A stretch of 64,000 bases of DNA from JBKDZP01 sp047971315 (GTDB lineage: Bacteria > Bacillota_I > Bacilli_A > RF39 > UBA660), in contig JBKDZP010000016.1 of the NCBI GenBank assembly GCA_047971315.1, positions 10,747 through 74,746 on the forward strand, read 5' to 3'. The notes beneath the pieces are model-generated. The model saw nothing but the letters and a program-made list of their open reading frames with translations, ran no database searches and was not told where the DNA came from. The translations under genes were made by a program, and so were the position numbers. This document shows positions 46,596 to 55,558 of this stretch, piece after piece (within the stretch, counting starts at the first letter, position 1; each line of letters starts with the position of its first letter).

Positions 46596-46645
46596 TTAAA
46601 GTCCTCTTTTCTTTATATATAATATCATATAAATAAATTATTACA

Positions 46646-46677
46646 AAACAAAATAGACTTTAGAGTCTATTTTGTTT
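46646..46677 (-). terminator. Intrinsic terminator of the 46667 gene
   Basis: A perfect 14-bp stem (AAACAAAATAGACT / AGTCTATTTTGTTT, loop TTAG). The stop codon of the gene (TAG at 46667-46669) lies inside the stem. Confidence 0.85.
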
Positions 46678-47761
46678 GCATATATAATTTTTTTACTTTT
46701 TCTACTTCTAATTTTGCGAATTGAATTTGAAATGCTGGATTTATCTCACTTATCTCTTCTTCAGAAATTGAAAATAAATTATAATTAATTTGTTCTTTTA
46801 TTTTATTGATTTCTAAATTAGGTGTATTAAAAGACCAATTTTCCTCTTTATTTAATGATACTGTTGTATCATTTTTTGTAATTGTAATTTCAGTTATTTC
46901 ACCATTATTTAATTTTAATGAATCTATAACTTTGCTTTTTCTTGCACCTGTTTTTTTATTAACAACAAGTGAAATGTTAGAATAAATTTTACTTGATTCT
47001 AATGATATTTCTAATATTTTTAAATATAAATTATTGATTTCACAAGGTAATTCTAAATTTAATAAAAATTGTTCTAATTCTGGTTCATTTTTTATTTTAT
47101 AAATTTCAGTTAAATTAATATCATTAATTGGAGATTCTATATCTATTTGAAGATTATATATTCCATCACTTAAGTTAAAATTACTTGCATAATTTCTTAA
47201 CTGACGTTTTAATATTCTACCATTTTCAGGATTAGTTATTGTATAATTATTCAATTTAATATTAATCGAATCATTTATAGAATCTTGATCATAGATATAA
47301 GTACGTTCTATATTCTCAAAATCAATAATAAATTCCGTTGGATTGTTCATAACATCTCCAAAATTCAGATTTATATATGCATTTTTTTCACTATTATTAA
47401 AGTTACATTTAAATGAAAGTGTTGAAGAGTTACAATTACTTAATATACATTTTTCTGTGTTTAAAACCCCAACCTTTTTTAAAATTTGACTAAATTTTGT
47501 ATTTATTTCATTTATTTCTGTTTCAGATATTTTTATTTTGTTCATTAATTCGTCAGCGTCTAATTTAATATATGTTTTTGAAGCAGAATTTCCAATTGTA
47601 TAATATCTAGGTAATACTCCTAACCATTGACCAACTGCAATCTGTTGAATTAAATTTTCAAAAATTATCTCTGGTCCATCATTTATTTCTTTTTCTACTT
47701 TTTTTGTATTTTTACCTAATTTTATTTGTCTAAAATTTTTAATAATATCCTCTTTTTTCAT
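46667..47761 (-). CDS. Unknown cytoplasmic protein
   Basis: The 364-residue protein has no signal peptide or membrane helix. It is rich in Asn, Ile, Lys and Glu, with alternating strand-like and helical stretches (for example YAINLNFGD-like, TYIYDQDSINDSINIKLNNYTI). I do not recognise the family. GGGGGAAAAC precedes the start. It lies between the pseudouridine synthase and trxB genes on the same strand, 108 bases after trxB, and ends in a strong terminator. Confidence 0.6.
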   Translation of the reverse strand: MKKEDIIKNFRQIKLGKNTKKVEKEINDGPEIIFENLIQQIAVGQWLGVLPRYYTIGNSASKTYIKLDADELMNKIKISETEINEINTKFSQILKKVGVLNTEKCILSNCNSSTLSFKCNFNNSEKNAYINLNFGDVMNNPTEFIIDFENIERTYIYDQDSINDSINIKLNNYTITNPENGRILKRQLRNYASNFNLSDGIYNLQIDIESPINDINLTEIYKIKNEPELEQFLLNLELPCEINNLYLKILEISLESSKIYSNISLVVNKKTGARKSKVIDSLKLNNGEITEITITKNDTTVSLNKEENWSFNTPNLEINKIKEQINYNLFSISEEEISEINPAFQIQFAKLEVEKVKKLYMQTK

Positions 47762-47869
47762 TGTTTTCCCCCATAATTTAGATATATATTATCACATTAT
47801 ATCATAGTTTTCAACAAATTTATTTTTTTTATATTTTCTATAAATTTTAATCAATATTTAAAATGTCTC

Positions 47870-48781
47870 TTATTTTAAACTTCCAATATATTTAACTGCT
47901 TCAAGTCCAGCAACTGCTCCATCGCTTGCTGCTGTAACTAGTTGTCTAATCTCTTTTGTGCGACAATCACCAGATACAAAAACACCTGGTATTTTTGTTT
48001 TACAATCTTCATTCGCAATAAAATATCCATTTGGATTTATATCAATTAAGCTTTTAAATGAACTACTATTTGGTACTTGTCCTATAGCTATAAATAATCC
48101 TTCTACATTTAATTCTTTTATTTCTTTTGTTTGATTATTTATAATTTGTAAACTTTCTAAAATTTCATTTCCATTGATTTTTTTTATTTCAAAATTAAAA
48201 ATAAATTCTACATTTTCTTTAGTTTTTAATGTTTCAATAAAACTATTTTCTCCTGTAAATTTATCATTTCTATGTATTATATATACTTTATTACAGTAGT
48301 TAGATAAGAATACAGCATCTTCTAAAGCTGTGTTACCACCACCTAAAATAGCAACATCTTTACCTTTAAAGAATGCTCCATCACAAGTAGCACAGTATGA
48401 AACACCTTTCCCAAGTAATCTTTGTTCATTTTCAAGATTTAGTTTTCTATTACTAGAACCTGTTGCAACAATAATACTTTTTGCTTCAAATGTTCCATTT
48501 TCAGTTAAAACTGTTTTTTTATTTTCTTCAATTAAAATATCATAAACTTTAATGTTTTTTAAATTTATATTTAAGTACTTCACCTGTTCATATAATTTCA
48601 TTGAAAAGTCTGCACCCGTTATAGAAGTAATTGTTGGAAAATTTTCTACTTTGCTAGATGAAGCTATTTGTCCTCCATACATTCCTTGTTCTAAAATTAA
48701 AACTTCTTTACCAGCACGTGAAGCATAAATCCCAGCTGTAATACCAGCAATCCCACCACCTATTATAATTATATCAAACAT
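47870..48781 (-). CDS. trxB: Thioredoxin reductase
   Basis: The 303-residue flavoprotein reduces thioredoxin with NADPH. It has an FAD site (IIGGGIAGITAGIYASRAG), the redox-active CATC near residue 133-136 (CATCDGAFF), an NADPH site (GGGNTALEDAVFL) and a C-terminal GVFVSGDCRTKEIRQLVTAASDGAVAG. It is the last gene of a redox operon, nine bases after the OhrR-like gene, so it is probably induced with the peroxidase. Confidence 0.95.
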   Translation of the reverse strand: MFDIIIIGGGIAGITAGIYASRAGKEVLILEQGMYGGQIASSSKVENFPTITSITGADFSMKLYEQVKYLNINLKNIKVYDILIEENKKTVLTENGTFEAKSIIVATGSSNRKLNLENEQRLLGKGVSYCATCDGAFFKGKDVAILGGGNTALEDAVFLSNYCNKVYIIHRNDKFTGENSFIETLKTKENVEFIFNFEIKKINGNEILESLQIINNQTKEIKELNVEGLFIAIGQVPNSSSFKSLIDINPNGYFIANEDCKTKIPGVFVSGDCRTKEIRQLVTAASDGAVAGLEAVKYIGSLK

Positions 48782-48790
48782 AATTTCCCT

Positions 48791-49222
48791 CTATTCTATT
48801 TTAAATTTATTAATTACTTTATATAATATTCTATATAAACTTTTTAGTTCTTCCTCAGTCAAATCAAAACAATTTTTTAGTTCATTATGAATATTTAAAG
48901 AATCTTTTTTTAAATCTTTTCCATTTATAGTTATTTCAATATTTAAGTATCTTTCATCCTGTTTATTTTTTTTTCTAATAATGTATTTTTTTTCTTCTAA
49001 TTTTTTCAATAATGGCGTTAGTGTGCCAGAATCTAAATACAAATATTTTCCTAATTCATTAACTGTTAAAATCTCATGTTCCCACATAACCATCATTACA
49101 ATATATTGTGTATAAGTTAGATTTATTTTTTCTAAAAGAGGATTATATTTTCTAATAATTTCTTTTGAACATACATATAGTGGAAAACACATTTGATTTT
49201 CTATTTTTAAATCTTCATACAT
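48791..49222 (-). CDS. OhrR-like peroxide-sensing MarR repressor
   Basis: The 143-residue winged-helix protein of the MarR family carries the N-terminal reactive-cysteine motif IENQMCFPLYVCSKEI (Cys12), the organic-peroxide sensor of OhrR. A second Cys lies at 18 and another near 120. The recognition helix region SGTLTPLLKKLEEKKYIIRKKNKQDER is typical. It is encoded between glutathione peroxidase and trxB, and an OhrR-like palindrome overlaps the operon promoter, so autoregulation is very likely. Confidence 0.9.
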   Translation of the reverse strand: MYEDLKIENQMCFPLYVCSKEIIRKYNPLLEKINLTYTQYIVMMVMWEHEILTVNELGKYLYLDSGTLTPLLKKLEEKKYIIRKKNKQDERYLNIEITINGKDLKKDSLNIHNELKNCFDLTEEELKSLYRILYKVINKFKIE

Positions 49223-49232
49223 TTTATCAACC

Positions 49233-49709
49233 CTAATTTAGAATTTTTTCTATTTTTTTATCTATTTCTTCTGGGGTTGTATTTGGAGCAAATCTTGCTA
49301 TTACTGTACCTTCTTTATTAATTAAGAACTTTGTAAAGTTCCATTTAATTTTGGAATTTAAAAATCCACTTTTATTTTGTTTTAAAAATTTATAAAGTGG
49401 GGATTCATTTTTACCATTTACATCTATTTTGGCAAATTGGGGAAAACTTATACCAAATCTTCCTGTACAGAATGTATGAATTTGTTCATTATTTTCTGGT
49501 GCTTGATTAGCAAATTGATTACAAGGGAAATCTAATATTTCAAATCCTTGTTCTTTATATTTATCATATAGATTTTGAAGTCCAGTATATTGTTTTGTAA
49601 ATCCACAACCTGTTGCAGTGTTTACTATTAGCAATACTTTATCTTTATATTTATCTAAACTAATTTCATTTCCTTTCATATCTTTTACTTTAATATCATA
49701 TAATTTCAT
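49233..49709 (-). CDS. Glutathione peroxidase-like thiol peroxidase
   Basis: This 158-residue enzyme reduces hydroperoxides. Catalytic Cys35 lies in NTATGCGFTKQY, the Gln in FPCNQFANQAP (about 63-70) and the Trp in KIKWNFTKFLI. Another Cys (HTFC) could be the resolving residue, as in thioredoxin-dependent forms, which fits the trxB gene in the same operon. Cys and not selenocysteine is used. It has GAGGTG ribosome site. It is first in the gpx-ohrR-trxB operon. Confidence 0.93.
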   Translation of the reverse strand: MKLYDIKVKDMKGNEISLDKYKDKVLLIVNTATGCGFTKQYTGLQNLYDKYKEQGFEILDFPCNQFANQAPENNEQIHTFCTGRFGISFPQFAKIDVNGKNESPLYKFLKQNKSGFLNSKIKWNFTKFLINKEGTVIARFAPNTTPEEIDKKIEKILN

Positions 49710-49722
49710 AATTTCACCTCAA

Positions 49723-49742
49723 TTAAATTGTATACAATTTAA
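49723..49742. promoter_or_regulatory. OhrR-type operator
   Basis: A perfect 20-bp palindrome made of TTAAATTGTA and TACAATTTAA, the same core (AATTGTA-TACAATT) as the Bacillus OhrR box. It overlaps the -10 of the promoter below and lies 13 bases before the start codon of the peroxidase gene. Confidence 0.85.
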
Positions 49743-49755
49743 TATTTTATGTCAA
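49727..49755 (-). promoter_or_regulatory. Promoter of the gpx-ohrR-trxB operon
   Basis: On the minus strand, consensus TTGACA (49755-49750) and TACAAT (49732-49727) are 17 bases apart. The -10 forms part of the OhrR-type palindrome. Confidence 0.8.
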
Positions 49756-49783
49756 GAAAAAATTTCAAATAATTGAAACTTTT

Positions 49784-50215
49784 TTAGTTTGTAAGAACTA
49801 ATCGTGAACCTGCAGATGAATCTAGATATTCTTTAAATCTATTAAATAGAAAAATACCTCAAAGTATACAATCTTTGTTTCCACCACCGCGTTCAAACAA
49901 AGGATAACTTGATGATTCAAATACTGAATAATTAGCGCACAATGTACTATGAATAAATGAATTTCCATTAGATTCAAAATAGTAATAAAATGGTCCTAGC
50001 TCTCCAGTTGCATCTCCTAGAATTCTATTATTGTATAAAAATTTAATTGAACAAAAATAGTATTTCCAACATTAAATGTTTTACTTGGGTTATTTAGTAA
50101 TATTATGACATTTTCCCATAATTTATTTTTGTACTTATACCACTGTTCATAAACATTTGCATATTTAAAATTTCATTATATCCAACTTTATTATTACTAA
50201 CACGAAGAATTGTTT
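49784..50215 (-). pseudogene. Decayed surface-protein gene
   Basis: No full open frame exists, but three minus-strand frames can be joined into a meaningful protein: a first part ILRVSNNKVGYNEILN, then YEQWYKYKNKLWENVI, then GELGPFYYYFESNG, SYPLFERGGGNKDCIL, an in-frame TGA, and GIFLFNRFKEYLDSSAG ending SRLVLTN and TAA at 49784. Repeated-domain surface or tail proteins in Bacillota often end with a similar F(R/K)xGGxxxxGxxxGIFxFNxx...FRLVL pattern. At least two frameshifts and one nonsense codon show decay. This fills most of the 590-base gap between the peroxidase and ABC genes. Confidence 0.55.
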
Positions 50216-50299
50216 TTTAACTGAATCAAATTATCCTAATGTACTGAATATTACTGCACTTTTTAATATTTTACTTAAAAAAAAATGATTTCTCATTTT

Positions 50300-52111
50300 T
50301 TAGTTTTGAAATTGTGAATTATATAAATCAAAATAAAATCCATTTTGTTTCATTAATTGTTCATGATTTCCTTGTTCAATAATATTACCATCTTTCATAA
50401 CTAATATTAAATCAGCATTTTTAATTGTTGATAATCTATGAGCTATTATGAATGATGTTCTATTTTCCATTAGTTTATCCATTGCTTTCTGAACTAATTC
50501 TTCTGTTCTTGTATCTACTGATGATGTTGCTTCATCTAGAATTAAAAATGGTTTATTTTCAATCATTCCACGAGCAATTGTAAGTAATTGCTTTTGTCCT
50601 GCTGATATACTTTCAGCATCTGCTAAGATTGTATCATATCCATCTGGCAAAGTTTTAATAAAATGATCAATTCCAACTATTTCACAAACTCTTTTAATTT
50701 CAGCATCTGTTACATCTTCTTTATTATATTTAATATTTTCTTTTACACTACCATTGAAAATCCAAGAATCTTGAAGCACCATTACAAATAAATCATGAAT
50801 ATTTTCTCTTGTTAAGTCTTTTGTAGAAACTCCATCTATTTTAATATCTCCTGAATTTATTTCATAAAATTTCATTAGTAAGTTTACCATAGTAGTTTTC
50901 CCTGCACCAGTTGGTCCTACAATTGCTATTTTATCACCAGGATTTGATTTAGCACTAAAGTCATTAATGATTACTTTATCTTCATTGTATCCAAATTTAA
51001 CATGTTCAAATTCAATATTACCTTTTGCTTCTTTGTTTGTAATTACTTTTGTTTGAACTTCTTTAGTCATCTCTTCTTCTTCTAAAAATTTAAATACTCT
51101 CTCACTTGCAGCTGCAGCAGATTGAAGTTGTGTTGTAGCTTGAGCTATAGTCATTAATGGATTTGTGAAAATTCTAACATATATCATAAATGATACTATT
51201 GTCCCCATTGTTACATCACCATTTATTACTAACATTGCTCCTACTACACAAACTGATACATAACCAAAGTTTCCAATAAAACTCATAATTGGTTGCATAA
51301 GTCCAGACATAAATTGACTTTTTCTAGCACTTTCATATAATTTATTATTAATTTCATCAAATTTATTATTTGCTTCATCTAATCCATTATATACTTTTAC
51401 AACATTATGTCCTGAATAAATTTCTTCAATATGTCCATTTAAACTTCCTAATTCTTGTTGTTGTTGTGTGAAATATTTTTGAGATTTAGTTAAAATAATC
51501 ATCATTAATAAAAATCCTAAAATAGTTGCTATTATTGCAGTTGATGCCATTATCCAATTTGTTATAAACATCATAATTAATACTCCACCAAGTAAGGTAA
51601 TAGCACTAATTAATGAAACTACACTTTGACTCATTGTTTGACCAATTGTATCAACATCGTTTGTTACTCTTGATAATATATCTCCATAACTATTATTGTC
51701 AAAAAATTTAAGAGGTAAAATATTAATTTTATTTGATATTTCATTTCGAAGATTTTTTGAAAATTTATTTGTAACTGTAGCCATTATATATCCTTGAATA
51801 TATCCAAATAATACACTTAATGAATAAATTGTAATTAAAAATATAAATATACTTTTTACTTTATCTAAATCTATTCCAGTAAATAATCCATTCACAATTT
51901 CATTAGTTATATCACTTAGTTTAGATGGTCCAATTATTGAAAATATTGAACTTAAAATTGCTAATATGATAGCTACAATTATAGCTGTAAAATATGGTTT
52001 TAACTTCTTAATCAATTTTAAAACAGATTGTTTAAAATTTTTTGCTTTTTCCGGGTCTCCTCCCATTCCTGGAGGACCCATATGTTTTTGTTGTTTATTT
52101 TCATTATTCAT
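50300..52111 (-). CDS. ABC exporter half-transporter with canonical ATPase site
   Basis: The 603-residue protein has an N-terminal six-helix exporter domain (about 35-345) and a nucleotide-binding domain with Walker A GPTGAGKT, signature ISAGQKQ (usual LSGGQ changed to SAGQ) and Walker B FLILDEATSSVD with the catalytic Glu. It pairs with the next upstream half-transporter, whose stop overlaps its start (52104-52111). The likely role is multidrug or lipid export. Confidence 0.92.
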   Translation of the reverse strand: MNNENKQQKHMGPPGMGGDPEKAKNFKQSVLKLIKKLKPYFTAIIVAIILAILSSIFSIIGPSKLSDITNEIVNGLFTGIDLDKVKSIFIFLITIYSLSVLFGYIQGYIMATVTNKFSKNLRNEISNKINILPLKFFDNNSYGDILSRVTNDVDTIGQTMSQSVVSLISAITLLGGVLIMMFITNWIMASTAIIATILGFLLMMIILTKSQKYFTQQQQELGSLNGHIEEIYSGHNVVKVYNGLDEANNKFDEINNKLYESARKSQFMSGLMQPIMSFIGNFGYVSVCVVGAMLVINGDVTMGTIVSFMIYVRIFTNPLMTIAQATTQLQSAAAASERVFKFLEEEEMTKEVQTKVITNKEAKGNIEFEHVKFGYNEDKVIINDFSAKSNPGDKIAIVGPTGAGKTTMVNLLMKFYEINSGDIKIDGVSTKDLTRENIHDLFVMVLQDSWIFNGSVKENIKYNKEDVTDAEIKRVCEIVGIDHFIKTLPDGYDTILADAESISAGQKQLLTIARGMIENKPFLILDEATSSVDTRTEELVQKAMDKLMENRTSFIIAHRLSTIKNADLILVMKDGNIIEQGNHEQLMKQNGFYFDLYNSQFQN

Positions 52112-53849
52112 TTTCTAGTTCCTCCTTTGAAAGTTGCGATAAAGCTATTTCTTTATATACTTCACAATCACTTAATAACTGTTTATGTGTACCATTTCCA
52201 ACTACTTTGCCATTATCTAATACTATAATTTTATCAGCATTTTTAATAGTACCAATTCTTTGTGCAACTATTAATGTTGTAGCATCCTTAGTATATTTTT
52301 TTAATTCTTTTCTAAGTAAGTAATCTGTTTTATAATCAAGTGCAGAAAATGAATCATCAAATATATAAATTTCTGGATTTCTTGCAATTGCTCTTGCTAT
52401 TCCTAATCTTTGTTTTTGTCCACCAGAAAGGTTTGTTCCACCTTGTGCGATATTTGTTTCATAAGTATCACTTAATTTTTCAACAAAGTCTTGACCTTGA
52501 GCAACTCTTACTGCTTCCTTTATTTCTTCTTTTTTACAATTTGAACCATAAGATACATTATAATTTATACTCCCCATAAACATTACTGCTTTTTGTGGAA
52601 TATATCCTAATTTTTTATATAATTCTTCTTGTTTATATTCTTTTACATTGATTCCATCTACTAAAATTTCCCCATGTGTTACATCATAAAATCTTGGAAT
52701 TAAATTTATTAAAGATGACTTACCACTTCCTGTTGATCCAATAAACGCAATAGTTTCACCTTTATTTACTTTAAAGTTAATATTTTCTAGCAAATATTCT
52801 TCAGCATCTGGATATTTAAATGATACATTTTTAAATTCAATTGTACCTTGTTCTTTTGACGTAGTCTTTTTTCCATCAACTATAGAATTTTTTGTTTTTA
52901 ACACTTCATTAATTCTTTTAATTGATACACTAGCTCTAGGATATATTATAAATATTATCGCTAACATCATAAATGATATTATAACTTGCATTGCATAAGA
53001 TGAGAATACTACCATATTACTAAATAAATCAAGTTTATCTAACATACTAGCTTCATCAATTAAGTATGCTCCAACAAAGTATATCAAAAGAGTTAACGAT
53101 GACATTATAAATGTCATAACAGGTTGCATTAGCGACATAAGTCGACCAGTAAACATATTGGTTTTTGTTAATTCATTATTAGCTGTCTCAAATCTATCTG
53201 TTTGAAATTTTTCAGCATTAAAAGCTCTAACAACTCTAATTCCAGTTAAATTTTCTCTAGTGATTCTATTTAAATTATCTGTTAAAGTTTGAATAATTCT
53301 AAATTTAGGTAATGCGAAAACAATTAAAATAGTAATCAATAATAACAATACAAGAACTGCACCACCTGTTACAGCTGTCCATTGAATTGCTTTACTTGAC
53401 ATTTTTGTTAATGCCCATACAACCATAATTGGAGATTTAATTAACATTTGAAGTCCCATAGCAATTAACATTTGAACTTGAGTAACATCATTAGTTGTTC
53501 TTGTTATTAAACTACTTGTTGAGAAATTTTTTATTTCTTCCATTCCAAAGTTTCCAACTTTTCTAAATATATCTTTTCTTAGGTTTTTAGAAAATGTTGC
53601 AGCTATATTTGATACTAGATATCCAACAATCACCGCCCCAATTAAACTTCCAATAGCACAAATTATCATTGATGTTCCAGGTACCAATATTTCTTTAATT
53701 GTTGTTCCTTCTGTTTGAAGTAGCTTTGTGATTTCTGACATATAGTCAGGAATTTTTAAATCTAACCATACTTGAAATACTATAAATAAAATACTTATAC
53801 ATACAAGTAGTATTTCTTTTTTCTTAAATCTTTTTAATATACTTATCAT
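52104..53849 (-). CDS. ABC exporter half-transporter with degenerate ATPase site
   Basis: The 581-residue protein has six membrane helices (1-320) and an ATPase domain: Walker A GSTGSGKS, perfect signature LSGGQKQR and Walker B IYIFDDSFSALD, where the catalytic Glu is Asp. In heterodimeric exporters such as LmrCD or BmrCD one partner has this change and the other is normal. It is the first exporter gene after the MarR regulator, 15 bases away. Confidence 0.92.
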   Translation of the reverse strand: MISILKRFKKKEILLVCISILFIVFQVWLDLKIPDYMSEITKLLQTEGTTIKEILVPGTSMIICAIGSLIGAVIVGYLVSNIAATFSKNLRKDIFRKVGNFGMEEIKNFSTSSLITRTTNDVTQVQMLIAMGLQMLIKSPIMVVWALTKMSSKAIQWTAVTGGAVLVLLLLITILIVFALPKFRIIQTLTDNLNRITRENLTGIRVVRAFNAEKFQTDRFETANNELTKTNMFTGRLMSLMQPVMTFIMSSLTLLIYFVGAYLIDEASMLDKLDLFSNMVVFSSYAMQVIISFMMLAIIFIIYPRASVSIKRINEVLKTKNSIVDGKKTTSKEQGTIEFKNVSFKYPDAEEYLLENINFKVNKGETIAFIGSTGSGKSSLINLIPRFYDVTHGEILVDGINVKEYKQEELYKKLGYIPQKAVMFMGSINYNVSYGSNCKKEEIKEAVRVAQGQDFVEKLSDTYETNIAQGGTNLSGGQKQRLGIARAIARNPEIYIFDDSFSALDYKTDYLLRKELKKYTKDATTLIVAQRIGTIKNADKIIVLDNGKVVGNGTHKQLLSDCEVYKEIALSQLSKEELENE

Positions 53850-53864
53850 TTTTATTCCTCTTTT

Positions 53865-54302
53865 CTATTTTGATATGTTATCTTTTATTTTTTTAATTAC
53901 TTTGAAAAATATTTTCAAGTCTTCTTCATTAATATCTTTTTTTAGTTTTTGTTCATATTCACTTAGTTTCTTTTTTATATCTTTTGTTTTATCCAAGGTA
54001 CTTTTTGTTAGTATAACTTGTTTTTTTCTTGCATCTTCTTTGGAATTAATTCTAGCTATTAATCCATTTTTTTCCATTGTTTGAAAAATACCTGTTGCGG
54101 TTGATCTTCTAAATTTAAATTCTCTTTCTATATCATTTTGATAAATTATATTATCTTGATTTTTTACTAAAAAATGGATGATTTTTGCTTGAATCGGAGT
54201 TAGTAATTGATGATTATAATTTTTAGATTGTGAAATTATGCTTCTTTCAATCATATTATCTAAAGTTTTTATTTCATATCCAATTAAATCTTGTTTATTC
54301 AT
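53865..54302 (-). CDS. MarR-family repressor of the ABC exporter operon
   Basis: The 145-residue winged-helix regulator has a recognition segment EREFKFRRSTATGIFQTMEKNGLIARINSKEDARKKQVILT. No reactive N-terminal Cys motif is seen, so it is not OhrR-like and more likely senses a small ligand. I chose the ATG at 54302 because GGAGGAG lies a few bases before it; the ATG at 54314 has no such site. A palindrome upstream is a likely operator. Confidence 0.88.
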   Translation of the reverse strand: MNKQDLIGYEIKTLDNMIERSIISQSKNYNHQLLTPIQAKIIHFLVKNQDNIIYQNDIEREFKFRRSTATGIFQTMEKNGLIARINSKEDARKKQVILTKSTLDKTKDIKKKLSEYEQKLKKDINEEDLKIFFKVIKKIKDNISK

Positions 54303-54314
54303 TCTCTCCTCCAT

Positions 54315-54330
54315 TTAGTTAGGTAACTAA
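54315..54330. promoter_or_regulatory. MarR operator
   Basis: TTAGTTA, two bases (GG), TAACTAA: a perfect inverted repeat just downstream of the -10, at the likely transcription start of the MarR/ABC operon. Confidence 0.7.
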
Positions 54331-54338
54331 CAAAAAAT

Positions 54339-54367
54339 ATTTTATCATATACTAAAATTAAAATCAA
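54339..54367 (-). promoter_or_regulatory. Promoter of the MarR/ABC operon
   Basis: On the minus strand, TTGATT (54367-54362) and TAAAAT (54344-54339) are 17 bases apart, with a TGa extended -10. Confidence 0.7.
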
Positions 54368-54384
54368 CTATTTTCACAAAAAAA

Positions 54385-54415
54385 ATAGAGATTAATATTT
54401 TAATTACTTCTCTAT
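54385..54415 (-). terminator. Terminator of the lipase-like operon
   Basis: The 7-bp stem ATAGAGA / TCTCTAT (17-base loop) is followed by a long T tract on the minus strand. Confidence 0.6.
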
Positions 54416-54457
54416 AGTTTATTAATATTATTATATTAATTTTTTTCTAATAATTTG

Positions 54458-55558
54458 TTATATTACTTTATTTTTATCAAAAAAATTAGACACAGTATCT
54501 TTATTACATTTTATTAATACATTTATTAATTCTTTCAACATATCTCCAGCATATTTATCTATTTGATTTGCATCTTTAATCATTTTTCTTATAAGTTTAT
54601 AGTCTGCAGTAATTTGAGTTAGTTCTGTAATATTATTTTGCTTAAATATCTTGAATACTTCTTTAACAAATTTTTCTCTTTGTAGGTCATTATATTTATC
54701 TAGCCAATTTGAAATTCCTTTTTCAAATATTTTACTATAACTACTTAATTCCGTTTTCATAAATTTATCATCCACTATTTGCCAGCTGCTTGAATTATGT
54801 GATAGTGGTCCAATTTTATTTGTTTTTACCACAGTATAATTATTTTCGTGAGATAAAAATAAACCTACTAATGAGTAATTTGGTATAATTAAATGATATT
54901 TTGATTTTATGTCTGTATATCTCTTCGAATTAATTTGTTCTTTTCTAAGTCCTGGTCCATCATATGAAATTATCTCTATTATTCTTCTTCTAACAAAGTA
55001 ATTTGAATACATTGATGATACTAATGCTAAGTTTCCTCCTTTTGAGTGACCACCTATTATTAGTTGAGCAGTACCTAGAGTAAATCTTTTATTTAGGTAC
55101 TTAATAGCTTCTATTTGTGCAGTTACAGGGAAATGATAAGACATTTTAAAGTCTTCTTCCCAACCACTCATTAATTGATCTGTACCCTCAAATGAGATGT
55201 ACATTAAGCCAGGACTTATTTCTATTGTTAAGGCAGAAAATTGACTATATTCATTTCCTAAATAAATATCATTATATAAATATAAATTTTGAAATCTTTT
55301 CTTCTCACTAATTTCTTTTAAAACTTTTTTGCCTACTTTTACAGCAATCATTAATCTTTTTTGTTTATCATCAGTATGAGTTTTAAAATATTCATCACTA
55401 ACTTCTTTTATTGTTTTTTTATTTTTTTCATTATTTGATACTACACCATCGTATGTGACATATGAAAGTAATGAAAAAATTAATTTATCAACTTCATTTA
55501 TCTCTTTTTCTTCAAATGAAATATCACCATTTTTTTTTATATAATTTATAATATTCAT
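54458..55558 (-). CDS. Alpha/beta-hydrolase (Mbeg1/DUF2974-like lipase fold)
   Basis: The 366-residue protein has a lipase-type nucleophile elbow GGHSKGGNLAL near residue 170, preceded by EGTDQLMSGWEEDFKMSY. A conserved NIINYIKKNGDISFEEKEINEVDKLIFSLLSYV start is typical of the family. No signal peptide is visible, so it acts in the cytoplasm or is released by an unknown route. Its ATG shares an A with the stop of the preceding gene. Confidence 0.85.
   Translation of the reverse strand: MNIINYIKKNGDISFEEKEINEVDKLIFSLLSYVTYDGVVSNNEKNKKTIKEVSDEYFKTHTDDKQKRLMIAVKVGKKVLKEISEKKRFQNLYLYNDIYLGNEYSQFSALTIEISPGLMYISFEGTDQLMSGWEEDFKMSYHFPVTAQIEAIKYLNKRFTLGTAQLIIGGHSKGGNLALVSSMYSNYFVRRRIIEIISYDGPGLRKEQINSKRYTDIKSKYHLIIPNYSLVGLFLSHENNYTVVKTNKIGPLSHNSSSWQIVDDKFMKTELSSYSKIFEKGISNWLDKYNDLQREKFVKEVFKIFKQNNITELTQITADYKLIRKMIKDANQIDKYAGDMLKELINVLIKCNKDTVSNFFDKNKVI

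Noticed and set aside
49784..49900. TGA codon in the decayed surface-protein frame as evidence for the Mycoplasma genetic code
   Set aside because: Genes such as the rhodanese and the EIIB-like gene end at TGA inside terminators, and the large genes need no TGA-to-Trp reading. The surface-protein frame also has frameshifts, so decay explains the TGA.
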